Of a stretch of DNA of 64,000 nucleotides, positions 32,238 to 43,890 are shown piece after piece (the first letter of the stretch is position 1; every line of letters starts with the position of its first letter). The stretch is from assembly GCA_916613615.1 (NCBI GenBank), contig OU744726.1, positions 64,310,987 through 64,374,986 of the forward strand, read 5' to 3'. Made by a program: the position numbers and the translations under genes. Source of the DNA: Steromphala cineraria (taxonomy: Eukaryota; Mollusca; Gastropoda; Trochida; Trochidae). The notes under the pieces are model-generated. The model made no database searches and had not been told where the DNA came from. It worked only from the letters and a program-made list of their open reading frames with translations.

Positions 32238-33765
32238 CATACATGGCATCTTTCCGAAATGCCCATGGGGGTTTTTGGGGTCTCAAATGGGGGTTTTTCC
32301 CTCCCAAAGGGGGTTTTTAGCGCCCGTAGTTTTCATAACAAAATCATATAAAAAATTAACCTGTTTTTTACATATTAATCTAAAAAAAAATTTAAAAAGT
32401 GCTCAATTAATTATATACATATTAAATTTTGTTATTACTATTTAGTACTAAGTTGTTTAAAAGGGTTTTTTTTATCAATGGATATATTTTGTCCAAAGAA
32501 ACTTCACAATGTGACATTAAAAATTGAAATATTTTTTAAGATGTCTTGTAATGTTGTAAGTCTATCATCTGAAATAATATAGCTGATCTAAATATTACTT
32601 GTGTTTCATTCTGATAGCATAATAAAATTTGATTGAAAATGTAACAAGTATTCTGAAAAAATTCATGAAGAAGACCCACTTACAAAAAAAATCAACAATG
32701 AAATAAATAAATAAAGATCGTTTTTATTAGTCAATCTCAAGATAGACTCATTTCTAATTCTATAAATAAATCCTTGTTTGTAACTATTTCCGCAACAGTG
32801 AGATAAAAATATTTACCTTATACCACTTGAAAAATAACTAGTCTGTTGACAACTTGCGGTTTATCGACATTGCTAGCGAGTTTCACGCACTTAAATTTTG
32901 ACGAATTTGTAAATAATTTTATCAAAACTGGATAATATAATCATAGAATGTATCTGTAGTTTCTCATTTGCTCCCCAAAAGCGTAAGTTTAAATCGTTTT
33001 TCAAAAGGATGCATGAAAACAGGACCACGAACTGCCGAAGTCAAATGGCAATGTTCAACATTACATGCGGTCGTAACATTTTCATAACAACATATTACCG
33101 ATAAAATATTGAATGTCTGAATAAAACAAGTTTTTGGTTGAATGTTCTTTATATTTTATTTCATAACAAACATGCCATGAATTCATTTATTTATTTACAT
33201 ATTACTTGAAGAGAAACACACATAATTGTTATACTCAGCTCGAAATAATATTTATAATTTCTATATGTCGTCAAGAAAATACGATTGTAATTTCAAACGG
33301 TGTTTCCTTTTCATAATTGCTGTCAGATAAAGTTGACAAATTCATCGCATATTCTTCGATCTATTGCGATATTATTGAATTTTTTGAATTGTGGTAGCCA
33401 GTTTTTGGTTCTATTTGAGTTTACCGTGTTTGAATATTTTTATTTCGTTATGCATATAAATTAATTTTATCAAGATTTACCTACTTAAGTGGAGTGAAAA
33501 CGAAGCCGCAACTAATTTCTGAAACACCGGTTTGGGAAAAATAACATGCTTTCGAGATTGTATCTTTGACGACCATGTGTTAAAACTTTGATAAAATACA
33601 AAGAATCATTTAGGAAATTTGAAACATTTAACAATTATAATTTCTCGAACGGGTATTTATGGTAGTTTTCTGAAAATCGGGGTTTTTCAATACCCGATCG
33701 GGGACGCGGGTGAAGCCACCTGAAATCGGGTAAACCCGCCGAAATCGGGTAAGATGCCATGTATG
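32238..33765. mobile_element. 1.5-kb inverted-repeat-ended element with 6-bp duplication
   Basis: CATACATGGCATCTT at 32238-32252 is inverted at 33751-33765. Both ends are flanked by GGTATA in the same orientation (32232-32237 and 33766-33771), a likely target-site duplication. The subterminal regions are GC-rich and repetitive: on the left three copies of an ~21-bp unit with GGGGGTTTTT (32276-32317), on the right two copies of GAAATCGGGTAA plus 'aatcggggtttttcaatacccgatcgggg'. The 1.3-kb interior is AT-rich and has no long ORF, so it is non-autonomous. The superfamily is not clear from a 6-bp duplication. Confidence 0.65.
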
Positions 33766-33771
33766 GGTATA

Positions 33772-35975
33772 GATCAAGTGGACAATTAGGATTTCCTCTA
33801 TATCTTCTATTCTGTGTTCTTTTGCTTTGTTCATAATGCTTATTGACATATATGATCTTTATTTATGGAAATGGGTACTGCAATTATAATGCCATCCAAA
33901 AATACGTTTTCTTATATATCTCTATAACATTGCTATACCATCATCTGAAAGACAATTTGAGTGTTAAGTTTCAGTGTTTACTATTATGCTAGTAATAGAA
34001 CACATTGTTTAGGGCACTGGAAGTTGATTTGACAGGGTAATCGTGTCGAAATTAATGATGTAAGAACTTGTTTATTGAATAGAGATGGGAATAGATAAAT
34101 GGTTGCATATATATTTGTCACTCTGCTTATAGAGGGTCATTGTTTGTTGATGTTTACTAAATATTCTACAGCAGTCTTAATGGCTTTTGTTCAATGTAAC
34201 ATGTTTATTGTCTTTCTTGTGAGATTTAAACAAAAATTGTAACAGTAAGACACATGGTAACTATAACCTTTTAAGTCAGATTATCTGAAAGTCTTCACAT
34301 CATTGCTTAAAGATATGATAAACTAGATTTTTTTTTATAGAATATGGATTATGAAGTTTTGAATATTTTGATATTGGGTGGTTCTTTTCCTTTTTTTTTG
34401 AGGTCATATTTGAAGAAAATATGAAAGTTGTGAAATATTTAATCCCTCAATGTGTTGATGTTTTAATTATTGTGTAAAACTCTTGTCAGATATGTAAGTT
34501 ACTCTAAAGCTGGTTGTAGAAGGTTAGTTATTAATTTCAAATGTGTTTTTATTTAACTATAACTAACATGAGAATAAACAGCATTGTTCAATTTAATGGC
34601 AATAGATATGCATTACCGTATATAGTTTGATACTGAAAAACAATATTTATTTACTTTCTCACTTTTGTGACATTTGGATCGTGGAATGTCCTTAACAAAT
34701 GATATCATTATTTCAGTTAATAGCATAAATCTTTATACATATTTGTTAGTCTGCAGGTAATCATTATCATATTTTATATTTTTACATTTATTTTTCTCCT
34801 TACTGATTTGAATTACATCTGAAATGACATTACATTTCTTTATTTTCATCACTCTGTTATATAAATTGTTTGTTTTTGTTAGTGAATTTTTAATTTTTTT
34901 ATAAATACTCACAATTGATTCTAACTTGATTTAATATGCCTGTTACATTGTTCTATTTTCAAAGTTAATTACATGGACCATATCCTGTTGTTACGAAAGC
35001 AGTAGATTTATTTATTACTTTGTTTGTAAAGATGAGTGTAATGTTTTATCACGTACTATAAAGATAAAATATGATTTTTCATTTGTTTGAATATCAAAAC
35101 CAAATTATTTTAAAATAGAAATAAAGAGTATCATACACGTCAGAGCATATCCTGAAATCAAGTCTAAGATTGCATAATTTTTTTTTTTTAATGACAATCA
35201 ATAGAAAAATCGTCAGACTTTTGCATAATTTATAATCGGAATAGCAATTAGGTTGCAAATTGCAAATACAATTTCTTCAAAATAAGAAGACCGTTTTGCT
35301 GAAAACAAAATATTCCTTTTTAAACATGTTCATGGAATTTGTCTGACATCCATGATCATCGTCAAACATTTATGGGTCATTTTTTAGTTTACAATTCTAG
35401 ATCACCTCAGTTATAGAATGTAGTTCAGAGGTTTTTTATATTTCATTTCATGCTAAATGTCTATAAGTAAAATATCAGTGTCAAATCTGTTATACGGTCA
35501 CAATAGTCTACAAAGTAATTAGGGATGTTTTGAATTCTATATTGTATCGATCAATAAGTTGGTCATCATTTCTAATATCAACATATGCCTGTTTTCTTTC
35601 CTATTAATTAGAAATATATATTATAACAGTCGTGTATCTATCAGAAGGTGTTATAACAAGATATCAGATTTCACCGGTTGCGATTTATAGATAAGTTATA
35701 ACTGTATGTTTTAACTATTCTTAACTAGTAAATGTTAGTCTATCACAAAGACAACTTATTAAGAAATTCTGTACTTTTCATGAAATATATTTCTTTGGAT
35801 GGTCAATGAATGAATATTTTAATATTCATAATTCAAAATTTTCTTATGCATATTTTTGTCCAGTAAGAATTTAGATGTATTCATATTAAATGTGAATCTG
35901 TAATCGTTGAATATGATGTCTCAATCAGCAAGCAGAATGTCTTCAATACCTCGTAGATGTAGGTTACAACTTGTA
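33772..35975. other. Very AT-rich non-coding DNA
   Basis: No reading frame, repeat or motif cluster stands out. Composition is consistent with deep intronic or intergenic sequence. Confidence 0.5.
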
Positions 35976-36240
35976 TGTCCCGAGGCTCCCCGTGCAATCG
36001 AGAGGGCTTCATTAATTGATTGCAATCTGATGTAATATTATTAGAGTGCAATAATTCAGTTAAGCCCTATTGATGTAATGTTATTATTGGGAGTAAGCCG
36101 GCTTTACCTAACTGTAATAGTAGAAGGTGCAGACACATTGACTGGGATTACTTCGGCCTTTCTTAGGTCGCAGTGACAAATAAAAACAGTCTTAAAAGAT
36201 AATTAGACAGCCCTCGTGGACTAGAGGCTGATAGATGGAC
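35975..36240. promoter_or_regulatory. Homeodomain-site-rich candidate enhancer
   Basis: Complex sequence with many ATTA-type cores ('cttcattaattgattgcaatctgatgtaatatta', 'agataattagacag') and GC-richer edges ('gaggctccccgtgcaatcgagaggg', 'cagccctcgtggactagagg'). No frame is open across it. Enhancer role inferred only. Confidence 0.3.
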
Positions 36241-36990
36241 TTGTCGGAAGAAAAATGCAATACATTTTGTGGAATATCTGTTCCCTGTGTGTATTAATCA
36301 CCTCAAGCTCGTAAGAAAAATACTTTTTTTCGGTGGCTTTGTAATTTCCTAGAGGGTAAATTTAATCTTGGGATGATTGTACATTCGTGATTTTCCAATT
36401 CACCACATTGGTTCTATCATCTATGACAGGATTTGTAGTCTTCCCCTCAGACAAGTTTCAATTTTACTACAGACAATTGTCGGCGTGTAATCATGCAATA
36501 ATTAATGAACCTATAATTCAGCCCATCTGTCTAGTTTTTCCTTTCCCCATTTTTGTTGCAAATCTTCTCTGGAAATGGTCTCAGAATCAATATCATCTTC
36601 TTCTTGATAGCGTTTAGAAGTGAATATTGTGTTCTTGAGAATATCTTGAAAAATCTTTTTCAAGAGAATCTGTCTAGGAGAGAATCATCCGTCTTCGACA
36701 AAATGTATTTTCTCTGAGAACGTCTTCTGTTTGGAAAGAACCGGTCTTAGAGAGACACTACTCATCTGTTCAGGCTCATTTCTTGCCCTAGTTTCTCTTT
36801 CCACATTTCGCCTTTTGGCTCCGAATAAAAGGAACTCTTCTGCTTTTATAGCGCCATCTAGGGGAAGTTTGGCTCAAAGAGGTGTGAGGACCAAGGGAGG
36901 GGAAATTGGGAAATAATTTCAGATGAGCAGAAAATGTGCCAGCCACTTAGTTTGATTCGAATAAAGAATGCTATTATCTGACTGTTCGTG
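36240..36990. other. Non-coding DNA with a CTCF-like site
   Basis: Apart from the motif at 36851, no repeat or exon is clear. The 61-codon frame at 36731-36916 has no recognisable domain. Confidence 0.4.
36851..36864 (-). promoter_or_regulatory. CTCF-like binding site
   Basis: GCGCCATCTAGGGG reads CCCCTAGATGGCGC on the minus strand, close to the CTCF core CCANNAGRKGGCRS, with one mismatch at the third base. A second, weaker minus-strand match is at 44040. CTCF is conserved in bilaterians; occupancy here is untested. Confidence 0.35.
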
Positions 36991-36996
36991 TAGTAT

Positions 36997-37055
36997 TCTC
37001 ATTGGCAAAGAATGATTCTCATTGGCAAAGAATGATTCTCATTGGCAAAGAAATT
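36997..37055. repeat. 20-bp x3 tandem repeat carrying CCAAT boxes
   Basis: The unit 'tctcattggcaaagaatgat' is present three times with an exact 20-bp period, placing ATTGG (CCAAT on the minus strand) at 37001, 37021 and 37041. Confidence 0.95.
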
Positions 37056-37059
37056 AAGA

Positions 37060-37620
37060 TCTTCATTGTAGGAATAATCTGAAAACACCTTTTTGTGGAG
37101 GTAAGGAGAGTTGTTTGTTATGTTTGAATAAACCACTTTCTTCCTGGTGTTGGGATGACCATGTGAATGGTTTTATTGGAGATGGACATTAATCTATATT
37201 TTAGATATGAATACAAGCTCTGGTAGAATAACCATACATGCTGTCGATTAAGGAGAACAAGCTGGCTGTGTTGAAGAAGTAGTTCTTATCTTAGTGAGGA
37301 AACAATCAAAATACACTATCTGAGGGGGAGGGAACATGAATGGTTCTTAGTGAACTCTTGCAGAACTTTTATATTGAGGTTGGAGAATTCATTTTTAGAA
37401 TAAACCATGATATTCATCTTCAAAAGCTGGATATTTTAAAAAAGGATAATATGATAAAGCAAAAATGTATACATTAGGAAATTATCAGAATACAGATCAG
37501 AGGCAAAAGAACCATAACTGTTCCTTTTGAGGTCTTGCAGAAGAGCCATCATGGAAGAAATTTACCCATTACTTACAATTATCCAATATTTGTATTAATA
37601 ATCATAAAATAAAATGAATA
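37060..37620. other. Non-coding DNA, no feature seen
   Basis: Some weak internal similarity (two 'gaac.ataa..gttc' type blocks), not strong enough to call. Confidence 0.35.
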
Positions 37621-37625
37621 AGCAG

Positions 37626-37960
37626 ACCATGCCCTTTATGCTATATGTTATGTTTGATCTGTTACTGAAGGAAAGTTACCAATGATAAGTGAATACTCAT
37701 CTACATGTCCTCATAATAATCCAAATTTGTTTGAATAAACAAAACATAAGAGAAAAAAACTCTCCTTGCCCTTTTATGTTATATGTTGTATTTGATCCGT
37801 CACTACAGGAAAGTTACCCATGATAATTAAATAGTCATCTACATGTCCTCATAATTATCAAAATTTTAAACAAATTTCAAGAGGAATAAGCCCTCCTTGC
37901 CCTTTTATGTTACATGTTGTGTTTGGGCCATTACGGGGGGAAAGTTACCCCTGATTATGG
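37626..37960. repeat. ~135-bp tandem repeat, three copies
   Basis: 'tgcccttttatgttatatgttgt.tttgat' followed by 'ggaaagttacc.atgataa...atctacatgtcctcataat' begins at about 37630, 37767 and 37898. The third copy is cut after 'agttacccctgatt'. The 61-codon frame starting in the third copy is probably incidental. Confidence 0.88.
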
Positions 37961-39070
37961 AGGTAGTCGAAGTGATGTTGATGTTTGTGAACACTCACTG
38001 AGGTGGATAGGCACAGCACTTACCTGCCTCAACATCCTTAACGAGAAAAACACCTGGAAAATATTTACCTTTTGCTCCTGTTGGTTGGTGTGGTGCTGAC
38101 AAGTGACTTCTTTTAATATTTATGATTTTTTTTTAGTTTAGTTCTGTTTTAGATATTTGTGTTAAAATTGATATTCCTTTAATAATATGTAAATTTTAAA
38201 TTATTTGTTGGGGAATTTGTGTAAAAATTAATTTTGAAAATGTTTTTTACATACATTGTTGGTCTGTTACACTTTGAGTAAATACTCTGCAACCAGCTAA
38301 ATGTTCAAGGTTTCATTGGGATGCATGACCTTGATGGTGTTCCAGGCTTTCCACCTGCAATGATACCATCTGTGGGCCTAAGTAGAATACTCTGAAAGCA
38401 TCATCATAACCAGATTCACCTCACCAACGTCATGCCTGGCAAATGGAAATCTTAAAAAAATGCCATGTTGCCCAAAATATCTTGTGTAAACTTGAATAAT
38501 AAGGTGTGTGTTGTTTCAGGACCAAGTCTTAAAAGCGTTAGCGGTAGTCTCGGTAGTCTCGTCCACAGGGATCTCTCTTGTTTAGAAGATACTACCAGAT
38601 AAGCTTACAGCACCATATGCTTCGTCCCAAACGTCCCTCCCAGTTACGTTTGAATTGTGAATTAATTTACTCAGTAAAAAAAGCAGAAGTGTTATCTTCA
38701 TAGTGAGGAATGAAGGCTTGATGTCGGGGAATCGTTAGTGTTGGCAGGATAAAAGAGTGTTTAGTTTGTCTGAGGTACTGGAATGTGACCTGGCACTTCA
38801 CTATATCCTGGTGATTTCTCTCCTCCTCTCTCCAGACAGGACCCTGGTATTTGCAGGATATTGAGAACAGTTCCTGGTTTTCATCTACAAGTGTGTACAA
38901 AATAACTATGGTTTGCAGTTGATGCTGTAGGTTTCACTTCAATGTACGATGTGACTCTCCAAACAATATTATGATATGACACTAATATGTGACAAATAAT
39001 AAAAGTATTATTGATTGCTTCAGTCTCATTCATCTAAATTTGAAGTGAAAGCATTGTTTTGACTTTGCTG
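37960..39070. other. Non-coding DNA, no feature seen
   Basis: Contains a small 'ggtagtctc' doublet near 38541. No exon or RNA recognised. Confidence 0.4.
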
Positions 39071-39077
39071 AGTGGGA

Positions 39078-39325
39078 TATTCCTCTGGCTCAATTGGTAG
39101 GGTGTCTGCTCTAACATTGAGGGTTTGGGATTTTCTACCTGTCTTCAGGCACCCATCATTTCAACAGCTGACTGCAATGGTAATGAAGTGCCTTTCCCAG
39201 GCATACAACACAGGATGGGATCCAAAATAAAATATTTTGGTGTCTCCAGCAGGATCCGAACCCTGGCCTCTAGTTTGAGAGGCCAGTACTACAACATTGA
39301 GCTTTCTTTGAGACCACTCAAAATT
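39078..39325. mobile_element. tRNA-derived SINE, composite
   Basis: The left part (about 39085-39150) has 'ctggctcaattggtagggtgtctgctctaacattgagggtttggg' style tRNA head sequence, with an A-box TGGCTCAATTGG and a decayed B-box. The centre has 'caacagctgactgcaatgg...gtgcctttcccaggcatacaaca', like the conserved core seen in several marine-invertebrate SINEs (remembered). The right part (about 39240-39320), read on the minus strand, is again tRNA-like: a 9-bp hairpin CTGGCCTCT/AGAGGCCAG and the B-box GGTTCGGATCC. Two tRNA-like heads in opposite orientation suggest nested or fused insertions. Confidence 0.6.
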
Positions 39326-39329
39326 TCAA

Positions 39330-40380
39330 AATAATTATTTTTAGAGAGAGATGAAGTATCAGTCTCATCATTGACCATTTCAATAACCAAACATCTAGCT
39401 GTGTTAAAGAGTAACTAGACTGTCAGCCAGACCCTTAAATAAGATAAAAGCCTGCATGAGTCTAGAAGGACACTTAAGAGCTTGTTTTCTGAAAAGGAAC
39501 AAAATCCAGTCTCATTTTCATGTTATGTACCTGTCTTTATCTTCAAATTTAAGGTTAATAAACAATTTCATTTCAGGGTCTAATTGTTAGACAGGAGAGT
39601 TGCAACAGGCCTGGGTAATTTGTCCCAGCAGCTAGAGGGGGTTGGTATGGGATATGTTGCTGTGTTGTTGTTTCACCAGCCCTGACAGTTCAAACACAGT
39701 CTGACATGGGAGATACACCAAGCAGTTTTTGCCTCGGAGTTTCTTTTTTCATGTTTTTGCTCCTCCTGGCTTTAGCTTGCCAGAAATAATTCTGGCATCG
39801 CTTGTTACTTGTATGTAGCCGGTGTGTTTTTCAGAGTTATTTTGGTGTGGGAAGTCATGCCTGTTTCAATTGGACCGTTCAGTATGATTAATTTTAACAG
39901 CTGCAAAATTAGGCTGAATACTGTTTTATTCAACTAGAACCTTGATAGTTAATGGTGGGTTCGTTTTAGCTTTTAATATTTTTTTATGAAAATTGCAGAA
40001 TTAACTCTTAAGTAATATTTGAGTAATATTAAATGAACCCTACTGTAAAACTTACGTTTATTCAAAAAAATATCTTTGTTGTCGATCTGGACAATGTGTT
40101 TTATTGTCGCACAAATTTCTTTTTGTATTGAAATAATGATTTAACACAATGATATGAACGAGTTTTAGACCCTTGTATTGTTTACGAGTTCAGACGGTGC
40201 CTGTCAGTTTAATCATCATCTTTATCAGATGTGAATCATAATAATATGCGTAGAATATATCATTACACATACTTTTGTCATCCAACACCCCTTGTACGAC
40301 AGCCCACAATTAACATGTTTTGATTTTATCTAGCAGACTTTTAAGTGCCATTGTATAGTGTTTTGGAGTCATTATGAGTT
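39330..40380. other. Non-coding DNA, no clear feature
   Basis: The interval 39590-39780 is somewhat more complex than its flanks, but no diagnostic motif cluster was recognised. Confidence 0.35.
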
Positions 40381-40384
40381 TTAA

Positions 40385-40900
40385 ATCCATCCTTTCCTGT
40401 AAAAGGTATTACCCAGCATGCTCTCCCAGGGCTAACTTAGTCACCAACAAAACCGTGTTCGGCCCCAGGCACAGCATTAAATGTTATCGTAATCACAAGT
40501 GCTTGTCTCCAACTTTCAATTGTACAACCAATCTTGTCAATTGGACATGGTAACCCCTAATTTTACTTTTTATCCCCCAAGGGGAAAATGGAGGGGTGTC
40601 TCGGCAATCTTTTATGTTTCTTGGTTCGGTCACCCGTTACTAAACTGTATTTTCGGATGACGCGGCCGGGTGTATTACCGACTGGAATTAAAGGATCACC
40701 CTTCAAGGATTGGTCCCCTGCCTCACCTTCTTGTTAATCAGGGGTATTGAGGGGGGTGTGATGTAATACATATACACCTTCATTATCCCCCATTCTCCTA
40801 CCTGTCTCGGGCAGGTAACACAGCTTCAGGTGCGCGGAATCGATCGTAGATTGCTGACTTACCTGTATTTGAGAGTGTTCGAGTTGTACAGTCGGAAACT
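40385..40900 (+). promoter_or_regulatory. CpG-bearing regulatory/promoter candidate with E-box cluster
   Basis: CpG-richer than the window average ('ttcggatgacgcggccggg' at about 40652-40670, 'gtgcgcggaatcgatcg' at about 40831). Four ZEB/Snail-type E-boxes fall within 70 bp: TACCTG 40799, CAGGTA 40812, CAGGTG 40827, TACCTG 40860. The first two form an inverted pair with a 7-bp spacer. A consensus donor follows at 40980. Confidence 0.38.
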
Positions 40901-40979
40901 GGAATCGTCTTGACTTTCGTTTGTTGAATTTGATATCTAATTGGATATCGGGATCAAATTTACCATCATTCTCCTTCAG
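40830..40979 (+). other. Possible non-coding first exon ending at a consensus donor
   Basis: The sequence ends in TTCAG|GTAGGT at 40979/40980, a near-ideal splice donor, followed by a T-rich run. There is no ATG in the last ~80 bases, so any such exon would be 5' UTR. The start is not defined; no good TATA box is seen, and a weak 'catataca' lies at about 40769. Inference from donor quality plus CpG content. Confidence 0.28.
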
Positions 40980-40999
40980 GTAGGTTTTTTTATTTTTTG

Positions 41000-43250
41000 A
41001 TATGAGTTTTATGGTATTGTAGAGGAATGATAATGTTTCAGTGGTTGGGGCAGTCTCTTATTTCCCATGAGGAAATGCTAAGTTTCAAGGATTTGATGTT
41101 TTTATAAAACATCTTGCTTTGGCATTCAGGATATGTTGACGTTTTTTTATTAAATATTTTTTTTAATTTTGAGAAAGGTGTTGTTGACAGACAATGGCTT
41201 TTGTTAAAAGAAGCTGAGAATAAATTCAGTGAATTGTGAAGACTTTTTGAGTCAATATTGTGGACAAATATTCTATGATCAACAAATCTTTGATATGTAT
41301 AAATTACTTATTCATTCTATAAGCATTTTTCTAATCTATAAATTTCATTTTGATACAATTATTGTTGATAATAAAAAGAAAAAGGAATTTGAATTGTAGA
41401 GAGAGAGTATACAAATCAACCTATATTTGTCATACAATAATCATTCACCAGAATTTGATACTATGAAAAAGTTTGACAAATAGTTATTTGTAAGATTATC
41501 TATAAGTAGATTTATTTTTAATTTTAAGTGATGGGAAAGCTTAAACCAAGCAGTCTGTTCCTGAACTAAGGGAAATCATGCTAGAGCTATCAAGGAGAAA
41601 GATACTGGAAATAATTTGACATTTTGTTAAATCTTTTGTCACATCTGTGGAATATTTTTTCAATTAAGACTCAAATGACCTGTCTCATATGTCAAGAAAC
41701 AATTGACTACAGGTTTTGCCAATAATGGAAAAGAGTAAAAACTACTACTCACATTTGCCAAGTGGCAGAAAGAAATTTGTGAAGTTGTCATGTTACGCAG
41801 ATATGAACATGATGTTAGCTCGACTAGCGACAGCCGACATTTTCAACTGATGTGTATGCATCAGCGCTGTGTTAGCGTGTAATTCATATTTGAAAACGGA
41901 GACACACAAAACCTTACCAAGTGAAAGATCGCAAAGATAAAGGCCAAAGCTTTTCATGTTTCACCGAGTGGAAAAAGTTTTGTGGAGAGACAACTGCAAC
42001 TCTTGTTGATGTTTTCAGTAGGATTATTTTCACTTGACACTCCTTTGTGATTACATCTAGTTTATGCTTTGAGCTGGCAGTTATTATATTGCTTTTAGAT
42101 GTGCTGTTTAGCAAACAATTTCATTATGAAGCTTTGATGGCCTAAACATTTATATTTCGTGAATTATAGTGATATTCATCAAATACATATATTTTTTGGA
42201 ACAATGATCCTTTTATTCTTGAAACTCTTACCTAAAAAAGTTGAAAGTGAAATAGATGCATATTCATCAAAAGATATGTTTTTTGTTCAATATATTTGAG
42301 ATATGTTTTTTTATATCCTTCAAACTCTTATCTTAAAAAATTCAAAAGAGGAAAAGGAAAAAAGTCAAGTGCCAATACAAAGTTCACATGAATATCCATT
42401 TGTTGCTTTGTTTGAAAAAAAAACTATTAAGAAATGGATACAGTCATGTCTTTTAGATTTTATCTGTTATTTGGAATTGAGTTCAAAAATATTTTCAAGG
42501 ATATTTGAATTGATTGAAATTCATTTCACCTAGTTGACTTGTATGATGAAATTTTGTAAATCGCTTTCATTCTATGATGAAGCACTCGATGACTTACTTC
42601 TTATCACTGAAACGCTGACACTATCTCTGTCGCTCTTAAATACGAACACAAAAGACTTCCAGCAGGTTCAAATTGATATCATTTTCTACCAAAAAGTTAT
42701 TACCAAGAGGTCTATTCACCGAGAGATACCATCTTCACTTTCATTTTATGAACAAGGTTCAACGTTTATCAAATTACTATCTACAGAAATGGCTCTCCTT
42801 CGTGGAATATATTCAAGTTGTGGGTATCGCCTCATTCTATCAAGCTTAATCCCACAATGGAGGATAGGTTTGTAATAGTCTACTGCACAAGGTGTTCCCG
42901 CTAGGAATCTCCATTCTTCCGAGTGATGTCCCTAAGGTTTACCGCAGGACAAGCCTGCTAAGAAATTCATTTGCGGAAGACAAGTGAAAGCCTCTGTCTG
43001 GTTCTGTCATTGAATTGCGGAACATATGTCTATAAATCTACCATTGGTCGTACATAACGCGGATCAAGCCTACTGTATTAATTTCCTCTCTAGTAAAGAG
43101 GGGACATGACTTCTCCATAACGTTGATGTGCTTCAATCTTCATGCCCACCTCTAGACAATGTAAATGATTTTATTTGTCTGTGGAACTGAAAACAATATT
43201 CCCTTACTGACTGTCATAGGACGCAAGGGTGGTAGACGCTATCAGACCGT
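41000..43250. other. AT-rich non-coding DNA
   Basis: Holds two neighbouring + frames (42303-42533 and 42534-42875, the latter 113 codons with first ATG at 42543) without recognisable domains, and no splice-supported exon. Confidence 0.4.
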
Positions 43251-43261
43251 TGGTCTTCAGG

Positions 43262-43482
43262 GTTATTGAAAGGGGAAATAGTCATAGGGGATGTTAAGAT
43301 GGTCATAGAGAGTTTTGAAATAGGCATAGGGGGTGTTGAAATAGTCATAGAGGTTTTGAAACAGTCATAGGGGGTGTTGAAATAGTCATAGGGGGTGTTG
43401 AAATAGTCATAGGGGTGTTAAAATGGGCAAAGAGGATCGGAATAGTCATAGGGGTGTTAAAATGGGCAAAGAGGATCGGACA
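43262..43482. repeat. ~22-bp minisatellite with 40-bp higher-order copy
   Basis: About nine units of 'gaaatagtcatagggggtgtt' with drift; the last two are joined into a 40-bp unit containing 'aaaatgggcaaagaggatcgg', duplicated exactly. A stray 'aatggtcatagggggg' occurs at about 43782, suggesting the unit also exists outside the array. Confidence 0.93.
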
Positions 43483-43489
43483 TTTAATT

Positions 43490-43890
43490 GTCAAAGTATA
43501 CTTAAGCAATTTATGGTCGTCAAGGATAATTGTTAGAAGGAGATGCTGATGGTCAGTTGTTGAATCCCGAAATTAGTTGGTGAACACTTATACTCAGATA
43601 TATCCCTGAAAAAGAATTTAATACAGAAATTAAGGGAATATTAAATGGAATTTAGAATCATGACATTATTGGGTTTTTTTATGTAGTAGACTAACCAAAT
43701 TTAGATAAGTTTCATAACATTTAAATTCTAATCTTTGGATATGCTGGACTCTATTTGACCATTTGTCAATTTAAGGTCCCATAATGGTCATAGGGGGGCT
43801 TGGATAATGGTAAAGGGGCGGTGGAGCCCCTCCCCCTGTTTGATATGTGTGACGGTACTTGGTAGGAATAAAGGCAGGTGATATGGCAGG
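43490..43890. other. Non-coding DNA, no feature seen
   Basis: Only the stray minisatellite-like word near 43782 is notable. Confidence 0.4.

Noticed and set aside
42534..42875. 113-codon + strand frame directly after another frame
   Set aside because: TTG start, no domain, both frames lie in AT-rich DNA; adjacency is coincidental.
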